A stretch of DNA of 21,244 nt from Planctomycetaceae bacterium (GTDB taxonomy: Bacteria; Planctomycetota; Planctomycetia; Planctomycetales; Planctomycetaceae): the NCBI GenBank assembly GCA_041398785.1, contig JAWKUA010000046.1, positions 1-21,244 on the forward strand, read 5' to 3'. Under the pieces are notes generated by a model that saw nothing but the letters and a program-made list of their open reading frames with translations, made no database searches and was not told the DNA's origin. The position numbers were made by a program, and so were the translations under genes. Shown here one piece after another: positions 14,702-21,244 of this stretch. Each line of letters opens with the position of its first letter. Position 1 is the first letter of the stretch.

Positions 14702-15062
14702 TGACTTCGTTCCTTTAGAAAAAGGTCTCCAACCGGGCCGCACGCGGAGTCTTCGCCGTTGACTGCGGAGCACCAGTCAGTTGATGTGGAACGACCGGCC
14801 GCGTCTATTGGAACTCTGCGACCGGCGTCCGGGAATTGGCGTACTTAACGGCATCGCAGCAAACGGGCTGTGTCGGTGTGCAGCCTGAGACCTTCTGAGT
14901 CCGTGTTCAGAAACATGGGCTGCTGTCTTCGATCCGACGTTGCTAACAGGAACTGAAAAAAGTGGTGTGATTTTTTTATGGTTCGCGAATTGAAAAGTCC
15001 AGCAAAGCGCAGAAGCCGGAATCGGAGTCTGTCAACTTCGGCGGCACGCGGCTGTTACGCGG
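14702..15062. other. 361-bp spacer without a gene
   Basis: Between the DUF1501 gene end and the start of the unknown membrane protein no frame is convincing. It is AT-richer than its surroundings around 14955-15000, with a run of seven T (14971-14977 on +) and an 8-bp palindrome TTCGCGAA (14982-14989). This is a likely promoter region for the gene starting at 14701, but no -35/-10 pair of acceptable spacing was found. No clear terminator hairpin follows the DUF1501 stop. Confidence 0.45.
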
Positions 15063-16523
15063 TCACGCGAGGATTCCGTGAACGATTTGTGCCGGTTCGA
15101 CGCCCGTCAGGCGCTGATCGAGTCCGCGGAAGTTGACACTGAATCGCTGGTGGTCGATGCCCAGAAGGTGCAGCACCGTGGCGTTCAGGTCTCGAATATG
15201 CACGGGGTCTTCGACGATGTTGTAGCTAAAGTCGTCCGTCTTTCCGTAGACGGTGGCGGGCCTTGTTCCTCCGCCGGCCATCCAGCCGGTGAAGCACCGC
15301 GGGTGATGGTCACGTCCAAACTGCTGGCGCGTCAGCGTACCCTGTGAAAACACTGTCCGACCGAATTCTCCGCACCAGATCACCAGCGTGTCGTCCAGCA
15401 GGCCTCGCTGCTTCAGATCCTGGACCAGTCCGTAGCATGCCTGATCAATGTCGTGGCACTGATTGGGTAGATTCTTCGGCACATGAAAGTGATGGTCCCA
15501 GCCGCGATGAAACAACTGCACCATGCGGACTCCGCGTTCGACCAGACGTCGAGCCAGCAGGCAACTGGATGCGAAGGTTCCCGGCGTGCGAACCTCGGGG
15601 CCGTACAGCTCAAGAACGGAGTCGGTTTCCCCGGAAATATCGGTCAGTTCGGGAACGGAAGTCTGCATTCGAAACGCCAGTTCGTACTGAGCAATCCGGG
15701 CAACAATTCGGGAATCGCCGATTCGCCGATGCTTCTGCTGATTCAATTCGGCGACTCCGTCCAGCATGGTTCGGCGAATTTCGCGGCTGACTCCCGGTGG
15801 ATTGTTCAGGTACAGCACTGCGTCGCGCTGCGGGCGCAAAGCAACTCCCTGGTGCCGGCCCGGCAGAAAGCCCGCTCCCCACAATCGGCTGGGAATCGGC
15901 TGACCGTTGCTGTTGCCGGTCCACGACGGCGTCATCACCGCGAACGCGGGCAGATCTTCGTTCATGCTGCCAAGTCCCCAGGACAGCCACGACCCGAGGC
16001 ACGGGCGGCCGGGAAGCTGATTGCCCGTCTGAATGGTCGTCTGCGCCGGGTCGTGGTTGATCTGTTCGGTATTCAGTGATCTGACAACACAAAGGTCGTC
16101 AGCCATTCGGGCAGTCCACGGCAGCAGTTCGCTGATCCAGACGCCGGATTGTCCATGCTGTCGAAACCTCCAGGGTGACGGTGCAATGGGCAGCGTCGGC
16201 TGAGTTGACGTGAACGTCGTCAGCCGCTGGCTGCCGCGCACGCTGGCCGGCAGATTTTCCGCAAACATCTCCGTGGTCTGCGGCTTATGATCGTACAGGT
16301 CCATCTGACTGGGACCGCCGCACATGAACAACCAGATGACGCGCCGTGCCCGCGGCGTGAAATGTGGCAGACGACTGCTGCCCGCAGAATCCAGGCCCGT
16401 TTCGGACGCTGCGGCGTCGGCTCCGTTCATCAATGCCAGAGCCGCCGGTGCAAGACTTAACGCACTTGTCTTCAGAAAGTAGCGCCGGGTCTGTTCGAGC
16501 CCTGGTTCCGCAAATGTCGACAT
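15063..16523 (-). CDS. DUF1501 protein (alkaline-phosphatase/sulfatase superfamily), Tat-exported
   Basis: The ATG at 16523 starts 13 bp after the stop of the PSD1 gene; GAAGGA overlapping that stop is the likely ribosome-binding site, so the two are co-translated from one operon. The 486-residue product has a twin-arginine signal: RRYFLK at residues 13-18, then LSLAPAALALMNGADA. DUF1501 landmarks are FMCGGPSQMDLYDHKP near the N-terminus, GWDHH in the middle, VIWCGEFGRT, GRDHHP and a late VHIRDLNATVLHLLGID. Known: DUF1501 is related to sulfatases and alkaline phosphatases and is nearly always paired with PSD1 (DUF1549/DUF1553) proteins in planctomycetes; no reaction is established. Length is normal for the family. 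Inferred: periplasmic hydrolase or binding protein linked to polysaccharide use. Confidence 0.93.
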   Translation of the reverse strand: MSTFAEPGLEQTRRYFLKTSALSLAPAALALMNGADAAASETGLDSAGSSRLPHFTPRARRVIWLFMCGGPSQMDLYDHKPQTTEMFAENLPASVRGSQRLTTFTSTQPTLPIAPSPWRFRQHGQSGVWISELLPWTARMADDLCVVRSLNTEQINHDPAQTTIQTGNQLPGRPCLGSWLSWGLGSMNEDLPAFAVMTPSWTGNSNGQPIPSRLWGAGFLPGRHQGVALRPQRDAVLYLNNPPGVSREIRRTMLDGVAELNQQKHRRIGDSRIVARIAQYELAFRMQTSVPELTDISGETDSVLELYGPEVRTPGTFASSCLLARRLVERGVRMVQLFHRGWDHHFHVPKNLPNQCHDIDQACYGLVQDLKQRGLLDDTLVIWCGEFGRTVFSQGTLTRQQFGRDHHPRCFTGWMAGGGTRPATVYGKTDDFSYNIVEDPVHIRDLNATVLHLLGIDHQRFSVNFRGLDQRLTGVEPAQIVHGILA

Positions 16524-16536
16524 CCCGCACAGTCCT

Positions 16537-18885
16537 TCATTCTTTCATCACAAACTCATCAAGATTCATCAACTGGTTTCCAACCATGGTCCACACGGCA
16601 AGTTCGACCGGATCGATCGCTGGTGGAACTGGCGTGTCTCCCACATGGATCAGTGCGTCTGCCATTTCCGGATGCGCCTGATACAGTTGACGGAAGCCGG
16701 TCAGCGATCGATCCAGAACCGCCGCTTCCTCCGGATTCGGTTGCCGCGACAGGCATCTTCGAAACAGCAGCGTGATCCGGTCCTGATCCGGCCCGGCATG
16801 CTGAACCGAACTGGTCCCCAGGACTCGCGCGGCCTCAACAAACTGCGTGTCATTCATCGTCAGCAGAGCCTGCAGCGGTGTATTGGTCCTGTCGCGACGG
16901 ACGACGCAGGAGTCTCGGTTGGGCGCGTCAAAGATCTGCATCGTCGGCGGCGGCGCTCCGCGTTTCCAGAATGTGTAGATGGAACGCCGATACAGGCTCT
17001 CTCCGGAATCGCGTGTGTACTTTGCCGTCTTCGATGCATGGTGAGCCACCGCTTCCCAAAGTCCGTCCGGCTGATATGGCTTGACGGGCGGACCTTCCAT
17101 GCGAGTTGAAAGCAGGCCGCTGACCGACAGCGCGCAGTCTCGGATCACTTCACCTTCCAGGCGAAAGCGTGCTCCGCGAGACAGCAGGCGGTTCAGCGGA
17201 TCCAGCCGCATGGCGATTGGCGTGACGCGGGAACTCTGCCGATACGTCGACGAATTCAGCAGCAGACGCATGAAATCCTTTATGTCCCAGCCATCGTGCA
17301 TGAATCGCCAGGCAAGGTAGTCAAGCAGTTCCGGATGACTGGGCAGCGAACCCTGCGAACCGAAATCGTCGGACGTTTCCACGATTCCCGTTCCGAAGCA
17401 CTGCTGCCAGAACCGGTTGACAATCACGCGCGATGTCAGCGGATGTTCGGGACGGCAGAGCCATTCGGCGAAAGCCAGGCGATCGGTGGCACCCTTTGGA
17501 GTCAGCGTCGGCAGAAATGCCGGAACGTCCATGGCGACAGGCTCACCCTGCTGGTCGTACTGACCGCGGACAAGCACGTGGTTCGGCCGCCGCTGAACTC
17601 GTTCGCGCATAATCATTGTGACGGGAACGGACTCGCGAAGTGCCGCCAGTTCGGCAGTCAGCCGGGCAACCTCCGCGTCGCGATTCGAATCCAAACTGCT
17701 TCCCGTGCCGGTACGCGCCTGTTGGATGGACACTTCCAGCGCCTCGGCAGACCGTCGCTGTGGTTCGGTATACAGCCAGAGTGAAGGTTCTATTGGAAAA
17801 TATCCGTTGCGGCCCTTTTCGTCGACATTGTTGAAAAACGCCATCAGCGAATAAAACTCTTTCATGCTGAGCGGATCAAACTTGTGATCGTGGCACGTCG
17901 CGCAGCCTGCGGTGAGTCCCATCCAGACAGTCGCGGTAGTGGACGTGCGATCGACGGCATAGCGCACCAGAAACTCTTCGTCGATCACACCGCCTTCGTT
18001 GGTCGAAACGTGACAGCGGTTGAAGCCGGTCGCCACGAGCTGATCGGTGGTGGGTTCCGGCAACAGGTCGCCGGCGAGCTGTTCGATCGTAAATCGATCA
18101 AACGGCTTGTTGTCATTGAACGCACAAATCACCCAGTCGCGGTACGGCCAGACGCCCTGGTAATCGTCTTCGTGCAGGCCGAACGTGTCGGCATAGCGTG
18201 CCGCATCCAGCCAGTAGCGGGCCATGTGTTCACCGTATCGTGCCGAAGCCAGAGTTCGGTCGACGAGTTTTTTGAAGGCATCATCGGAGGTATCGGACAG
18301 ATAACGGTCAACATCGTCGATGCTCGGCGGAAGTCCGGTCAGGTCCAGCGACACTCGCCGGATCAGTGTCTCGCGGTCTGCTTCGGGCATAGGCGTCAGC
18401 CCGTGGCGGTCAAGTTCCGCCAGAATGAACGCGTCAACTTCGTTGGTGATCCATGAGCTGTCCGAAACCTGCGGCAGATCGGGTTTCGTCACCGGCCGGA
18501 ATGACCAGTGAGTGTCGTACTTTGCGCCTTCGGAAATCCAGCGACGAAGCAGCTCGACCTGGGCATCCGTCAGAACTTTGCCGCTATCGGCCGGCGGCAT
18601 GCGGTGATCCGCGTCGGTCGACGTGATCCGCGCGATCAGTTCACTTTGCTGCGGCTGTCCGGGAACGATGGCTTTGCTTTCATACGCGGCGTCGGCCATG
18701 TCCAGCCGCAGATCGCCTTCGCGAGTGTCCCTGTCAGGACCGTGGCAGGCGTAACAGTTTCGCGAAAGGATCGGCTGGACCGTGCGAAGGAAATCCACGG
18801 GTGCCTGGCCGCAAACAGCGGGGATCGCGGTGATTCCGATGGCGAGTACCGTAAAGCACGCCAGAAATTTCGTCGTCGTTGGCAT
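16537..18885 (-). CDS. PSD1 protein: planctomycete cytochrome c (PSCyt1) + DUF1549 + DUF1553
   Basis: The ATG at 18885 follows GGAAGA at about eight bases and lies 23 bp after the end of the DUF1080 frame. The 782-residue product has an Sec-type signal peptide (KFLACFTVLAIGITAIPAVCG), then PSCyt1 with haem motif CYACH at 44-48 and the MPP loop (HRMPPADSGKVLTDAQ). DUF1549 spans roughly 145-350 and contains a second CATCH motif near 326-330 (TAGCATCHDHKFDP). DUF1553 spans roughly 465-730 (RLAFAEWLCRPEHPLTSRVIVNRFWQ, RDRTNTPLQALLTMND). Two CxxCH motifs mean up to two haems. At 782 residues it is shorter than many family members, which carry an inserted LamG or carbohydrate-binding domain between DUF1549 and DUF1553; that insert is absent here. 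Known: function unestablished; proposed role in periplasmic oxidative steps of complex-carbohydrate use. It is the middle gene of a DUF1080-PSD1-DUF1501 operon. Confidence 0.95.
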   Translation of the reverse strand: MPTTTKFLACFTVLAIGITAIPAVCGQAPVDFLRTVQPILSRNCYACHGPDRDTREGDLRLDMADAAYESKAIVPGQPQQSELIARITSTDADHRMPPADSGKVLTDAQVELLRRWISEGAKYDTHWSFRPVTKPDLPQVSDSSWITNEVDAFILAELDRHGLTPMPEADRETLIRRVSLDLTGLPPSIDDVDRYLSDTSDDAFKKLVDRTLASARYGEHMARYWLDAARYADTFGLHEDDYQGVWPYRDWVICAFNDNKPFDRFTIEQLAGDLLPEPTTDQLVATGFNRCHVSTNEGGVIDEEFLVRYAVDRTSTTATVWMGLTAGCATCHDHKFDPLSMKEFYSLMAFFNNVDEKGRNGYFPIEPSLWLYTEPQRRSAEALEVSIQQARTGTGSSLDSNRDAEVARLTAELAALRESVPVTMIMRERVQRRPNHVLVRGQYDQQGEPVAMDVPAFLPTLTPKGATDRLAFAEWLCRPEHPLTSRVIVNRFWQQCFGTGIVETSDDFGSQGSLPSHPELLDYLAWRFMHDGWDIKDFMRLLLNSSTYRQSSRVTPIAMRLDPLNRLLSRGARFRLEGEVIRDCALSVSGLLSTRMEGPPVKPYQPDGLWEAVAHHASKTAKYTRDSGESLYRRSIYTFWKRGAPPPTMQIFDAPNRDSCVVRRDRTNTPLQALLTMNDTQFVEAARVLGTSSVQHAGPDQDRITLLFRRCLSRQPNPEEAAVLDRSLTGFRQLYQAHPEMADALIHVGDTPVPPAIDPVELAVWTMVGNQLMNLDEFVMKE

Positions 18886-18908
18886 GCGGCGTTCTTCCGT
18901 TCAGGATG

Positions 18909-19164
18909 TCATTCGGCCGTCAAAGTCACCAGGTCCGGTTCCGGGAATGTTTCCAGCGTCAGGTTGCGAAACTGCACCTCCTGAGGCACGGAATTGGAAT
19001 GAAGCTGCAGCCCGATCGGGCCTTCCTGAATCCGATCCGGTTCCGGATCACGCCAGTCGGCAATCCGATGACCGTTCAGAACCTGTCGAATGCGGTTGCC
19101 CTGCGCCAGAATCTCAATGTGGTTCCAGCCGTGCTGTTGGCCGAACTTCTGACCCAGCGGCGCG
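18909..19164 (-). pseudogene. Frame-shifted C-terminal end of the second DUF1080 domain
   Basis: Directly after a one-base loss in the A-run of GAAACG (T-run 19165-19167 on +), this frame continues the second DUF1080 domain: APLGQKFGQQHGWNHIEILA, then RIADWRDPEPDRIQEGPIGL and QEVQFRNLTLETFPEPDLV, ending TAE. It aligns residue by residue with the end of the first domain (GHQHGWNYMEILAQGNR..., PNRIHEAPIGLQLHSNAEPQ, RDLVLETYPAEELL). Adding one A gives GVENAPLGQ, parallel to GVDNVDLGT in domain one, and a full product of about 454 residues ending 23 bp before the PSD1 start. As written it lacks an independent start signal. A homopolymer sequencing error is the simplest explanation; real decay is possible. 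Confidence 0.75.
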
Positions 19165-20272
19165 TTTCCACACCCAGCCATTGGCGGCCGAACAGGTCAT
19201 AGATTCCGTATCCGGAGGGAAACATCGTCAGATGCCCGGCGTACGTATAAGGATCACCAAACTCCGGTGCGTTGCGGCCCCAGTGAGCAATCCCGGAATG
19301 CATCTCCGACTGAGCGAGCCGAAAGTCAAAGATCAGCCGGAAGTCACTGAAATGCCGCTTCGTCAGCAGGTACGTGCTGACGGGAACCTCGCTGCTGTTT
19401 CTGCCGACAATCACACCGTCTTCGACCGACCAGTACTGCTCATGTCCTTCCCAGCCTGTCAGATCGGTCCCGTTGAAAAGCGAAACTGTCTCGCGAACGC
19501 CGGTACGCGGCGGAATGTCGGGAGTATCCGGCGACGGAGATATCGTGAGCAGTTCTTCTGCCGGATACGTCTCCAGTACCAGATCGCGAAATCGAACTTC
19601 CTGCGGTTCCGCGTTGGAATGCAACTGCAGCCCGATGGGAGCCTCGTGGATCCGATTCGGTTCCGGGTCTCGCCAGTCGGCAATCAGGCGACCATTCAAT
19701 ACGTGCCGAATTCGGTTGCCCTGTGCCAGAATCTCCATGTAATTCCAGCCGTGCTGGTGGCCATATCGGGTTCCGAGGTCGACGTTGTCGACACCCAGCC
19801 CCTTGCGTCCAAACAGATCGTAGTAACCGTAACCGGACGGAAACATCACAAGGTGTCCGGCGTAGGTGTGCCGATCACCTTGTTCCGGAGCGACACGCCC
19901 CCACAGGGCAATTCCGGAGTGCATTTCCGATTTGGCGAGCTGAAAGCGGAAGATCAGCCGAAAGTCGCTGAACCTCCGAGTCGTCAGCAAGTACGTGCTG
20001 ACCTTCACTTCGTCATCGTTGCGACCGACAATCACGCCGTCTTTGACGGACCAGTACTTCGAATGACCTTCCCAGCCGGACAGGTCCCTTCCATTGAACA
20101 GATTGATCCGTTCCCGGACGCCTTGGCGCGGCGGTATCGCCGGTGGTTCCTGAGTTAGCGGATTGCCGCCGCTTGCATCCGGAGTCAGCGCTGCTGAGGA
20201 TGCCAGCAAGACTACTGTCGCCATCGCTGTCCGTCGGAAGTCGCAGCCCTGTCGCGCTTGAGCAGTATTCAT
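19076..20272 (-). CDS. Exported protein with two tandem DUF1080 (3-keto-disaccharide hydrolase-like) domains, frameshifted near 19165
   Basis: The ATG at 20272 has GAGGCG about six bases upstream. A signal peptide is likely (FRRTAMATVVLLASSAALTPDASGG). Domain one (about 45-235) and domain two (about 255 onward) are close copies: INLFNGRDLSGWEGHSKYWS and VSLFNGTDLTGWEGHEQYWS, then KDGVIVGRN and EDGVIVGRN, and the shared ...TYLLTTRRFSDFRLIFRF and ...TYLLTKRHFSDFRLIFDF. Known: DUF1080 is a concanavalin-like beta-sandwich, and some members hydrolyse 3-keto-glycosides, so the role fits exported carbohydrate processing. The reading frame as given departs from the domain at residue about 369 and ends with a nonsense tail (RRWVRSSANSTAGTTLRF) at 19076, while the true domain end continues in another frame to 18909. 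It is the first gene of an operon with PSD1 and DUF1501. The two halves are also similar at DNA level, so they probably arose by tandem duplication. Confidence 0.88.
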   Translation of the reverse strand: MNTAQARQGCDFRRTAMATVVLLASSAALTPDASGGNPLTQEPPAIPPRQGVRERINLFNGRDLSGWEGHSKYWSVKDGVIVGRNDDEVKVSTYLLTTRRFSDFRLIFRFQLAKSEMHSGIALWGRVAPEQGDRHTYAGHLVMFPSGYGYYDLFGRKGLGVDNVDLGTRYGHQHGWNYMEILAQGNRIRHVLNGRLIADWRDPEPNRIHEAPIGLQLHSNAEPQEVRFRDLVLETYPAEELLTISPSPDTPDIPPRTGVRETVSLFNGTDLTGWEGHEQYWSVEDGVIVGRNSSEVPVSTYLLTKRHFSDFRLIFDFRLAQSEMHSGIAHWGRNAPEFGDPYTYAGHLTMFPSGYGIYDLFGRQWLGVETRRWVRSSANSTAGTTLRFWRRATAFDRF

Positions 20273-20300
20273 GGACGCCTCACTGGATGCTTTGAGCTAT

Positions 20301-20314
20301 GAAATGATCATTTC
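20301..20314. promoter_or_regulatory. Perfect 14-bp palindrome upstream of the DUF1080-PSD1-DUF1501 operon
   Basis: GAAATGATCATTTC is a perfect palindrome ending 29 bp upstream of the operon's first start codon (20272). Its place in the probable promoter region makes it an operator candidate for a dimeric regulator. TTGCAA-like sequence lies further upstream (about 20331-20336), but no convincing -10 box at the right distance was found. The 293-bp gap between this operon and the divergent DinB-like gene otherwise shows nothing firm. Confidence 0.4.
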
Positions 20315-20565
20315 CAAACGCCGGAAAGATTGCAATCTGACGACGAAAATTGGCTTCGTGATGTTGATGCCCTGCTGTTGCTATTTCTGAGTAGTCCCGC
20401 AGACGATCTTCCGGAGTAGCCGGCATGGTTCGCTCCCGCACCTGAGCACGCTGTTCCGGTGTGGTATCATCGCAGCAGCAACACGGCCTCGCAGGATTTG
20501 TCGGGGATTCCCGATCAGAGCCGCCCGTCGGCAACCTGGCCGAATCCACCGCACCGGACTTCGTC

Positions 20566-21084
20566 ATGGAAAATCACAACACTATGGACAGCATTGAAAC
20601 TCTGGTTCGCGATTTGGAATCGGCACGGTCTTACACGACAACAATACTGAACACGGTGGATCCTGCTGACTGGTATCGAAGTCCGGGCGACGCGGTGACA
20701 CACATCGCATGGCAGGTTGGACACCTGGCGGTCGCGCAATACCGGTTGGCTCTGGTCGTTGTTCGCGGACCGAAACCCGACGACGAACCACTGATCTCGC
20801 AGGACTTCGCAAAACGTTTCGCACCCGGTTCCGTCCCGGTTTCCAGTTTGAAAGACGGACCATCGGTCGAAGAGATTCGAGCCGTGTTTGAGCGCGTTCA
20901 TACGCAGGCGGTTGCAGAAACGCGGGAACTCAATCCCAATGTTCTGGACGCCAGCGCCGGGTTCGAACACCCGATGTTCTCAACCAAAGGCGGATCAATC
21001 CGCTGGAGCGCTCAGCACGAATTCACACACGCCGGTCAGATTTCACTGCTGCGTCGTCTGCTGGGCAGAACGTGGCTGTGGTAA
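20566..21084 (+). CDS. DinB-like (DinB/YfiT superfamily) four-helix protein
   Basis: I choose the ATG at 20566 (MENHNTMDSIETLVRDLESA), where similarity-like helical sequence begins; an ATG at 20584 is also possible and neither has a strong ribosome-binding site. The frame is open upstream to 20461, but that part is low in helix propensity. The 172-residue product shows the DinB pattern: an N-terminal amphipathic helix with SYTTTILNTVDPADWYR, a first metal-type histidine in the helix THIAWQVGHLAVAQYRLAL, and the C-terminal HEFTHAGQISLLRRLLG with two histidines. Known: the superfamily uses three histidines to bind a divalent metal and includes thiol-dependent transferases and stress-induced proteins; the substrate cannot be told. 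A TATCAT at 20465-20470 may be a -10 box with a poor -35. Confidence 0.85.
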   Translation: MENHNTMDSIETLVRDLESARSYTTTILNTVDPADWYRSPGDAVTHIAWQVGHLAVAQYRLALVVVRGPKPDDEPLISQDFAKRFAPGSVPVSSLKDGPSVEEIRAVFERVHTQAVAETRELNPNVLDASAGFEHPMFSTKGGSIRWSAQHEFTHAGQISLLRRLLGRTWLW

Positions 21085-21118
21085 CCAGCGATACCGGAAA
21101 GATCGTCGCGTGCGCTGG
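21085..21118. terminator. Inverted repeat after the DinB-like gene (possible bidirectional terminator)
   Basis: CCAGCG (21085-21090) starts immediately after the stop codon of the + gene and is matched by CGCTGG (21113-21118), a few bases before the stop of the convergent - gene. The loop is 22 nt and no T-tract is present, so the call rests mainly on position between two convergent ends. Confidence 0.3.
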
Positions 21119-21123
21119 AGTGA

Positions 21124-21244
21124 TTACGCCGACGCGCCGCGGGGGGTTGCCCAGTGGTCGTCGCGATATGTGCGACGCACCAGTGCGCTGGCTTCGTCGT
21201 CACCGGAAATCTGTTCGTTCGTACCGTCGAACTGCAGCACACGA
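21124..21244 (-). CDS. C-terminal end of a gene cut by the window edge, possibly a Gfo/Idh/MocA oxidoreductase
   Basis: The - frame ending at TAA (21126-21124) encodes 39 residues up to the right edge: RVLQFDGTNEQISGDDEASA followed by LVRRTYRDDHWATPRGASA. The composition is natural (acidic, well-formed), unlike the other frames here. The pattern V-L-x-F-D ... D-x-E-A-x-x-L-x-R-x-Y-R ... W-x-x-P is what the C-termini of many planctomycete Gfo/Idh/MocA dehydrogenases look like, from memory; the NAD-binding part is outside the window, so the family is a guess. The gene is convergent with the DinB-like gene, 39 bp apart. Confidence 0.55.
   Translation of the reverse strand, partial: RVLQFDGTNEQISGDDEASALVRRTYRDDHWATPRGASA

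Noticed and set aside
20280..20567. 95-codon minus-strand frame between the DUF1080 and DinB-like genes
   Set aside because: No recognisable domain, a CCCC run and low-complexity start, and it covers the probable promoter region of the operon; a 48-residue version from an internal ATG is possible but unsupported.

Overview
The window looks like Planctomycetota chromosome. Evidence is a PSCyt1-DUF1549-DUF1553 cytochrome protein next to a Tat-exported DUF1501 protein, a DUF1559 'H-X9-DG' pseudopilin, DUF1080 domains, and several very large exported proteins with FG-GAP/VCBS, ASPIC/UnbV and TPR modules. GC content is moderately high. No rRNA, tRNA, CRISPR array, insertion sequence or phage gene was recognised.

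Layout. 1-646: no gene recognised. 707-3317 (+): a polytopic GT-C/TMTC-like membrane protein with TPRs that runs into a leucine-rich-repeat tail; two frame breaks split the tail into a second frame. 3355-6855 (-): one CRTAC1-type protein (VCBS, ASPIC/UnbV, TlpA-like thioredoxin, TPR) interrupted by a single in-frame UGA. 7132-8970 (+): a membrane-anchored CxxCH haem-c protein with VCBS repeats, divergent from the previous gene. 8545-11709 (-): TPR-VCBS-ASPIC protein whose 3' end overlaps the preceding gene by 426 nt. 11972-12442 (-): small probable lipoprotein. 12921-13919 (-): DUF1559 pseudopilin with a near-consensus sigma70-type promoter. 14120-14701 (-): single-pass membrane protein of unknown function. 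15063-20272 (-): apparent operon of a double DUF1080 protein (frameshifted near its end), a PSD1 cytochrome protein and a DUF1501 protein. 20566-21084 (+): DinB-like protein. 21124-21244 (-): C-terminal end of a further gene, perhaps Gfo/Idh/MocA.

How they may work together (inference). The first half is a set of exported, calcium-binding-type beta-propeller and repeat proteins with redox modules (haem c, thioredoxin), plus a membrane enzyme of the glycosyltransferase-C type. This suggests an envelope-located protein system. The second half resembles carbohydrate-catabolic loci of planctomycetes, where DUF1080, PSD1 and DUF1501 proteins are commonly neighbours.

Most interesting signal. The UGA at 5010-5008 (-) sits inside a continuous CRTAC1-type reading frame. 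It is followed after exactly 11 nt by a 17-nt hairpin (6-bp stem, GGUCG loop) with the geometry of a bacterial SECIS element. This makes the protein a candidate selenoprotein. The main caution is that two other genes here carry frame breaks, so sequence error or gene decay must be excluded.
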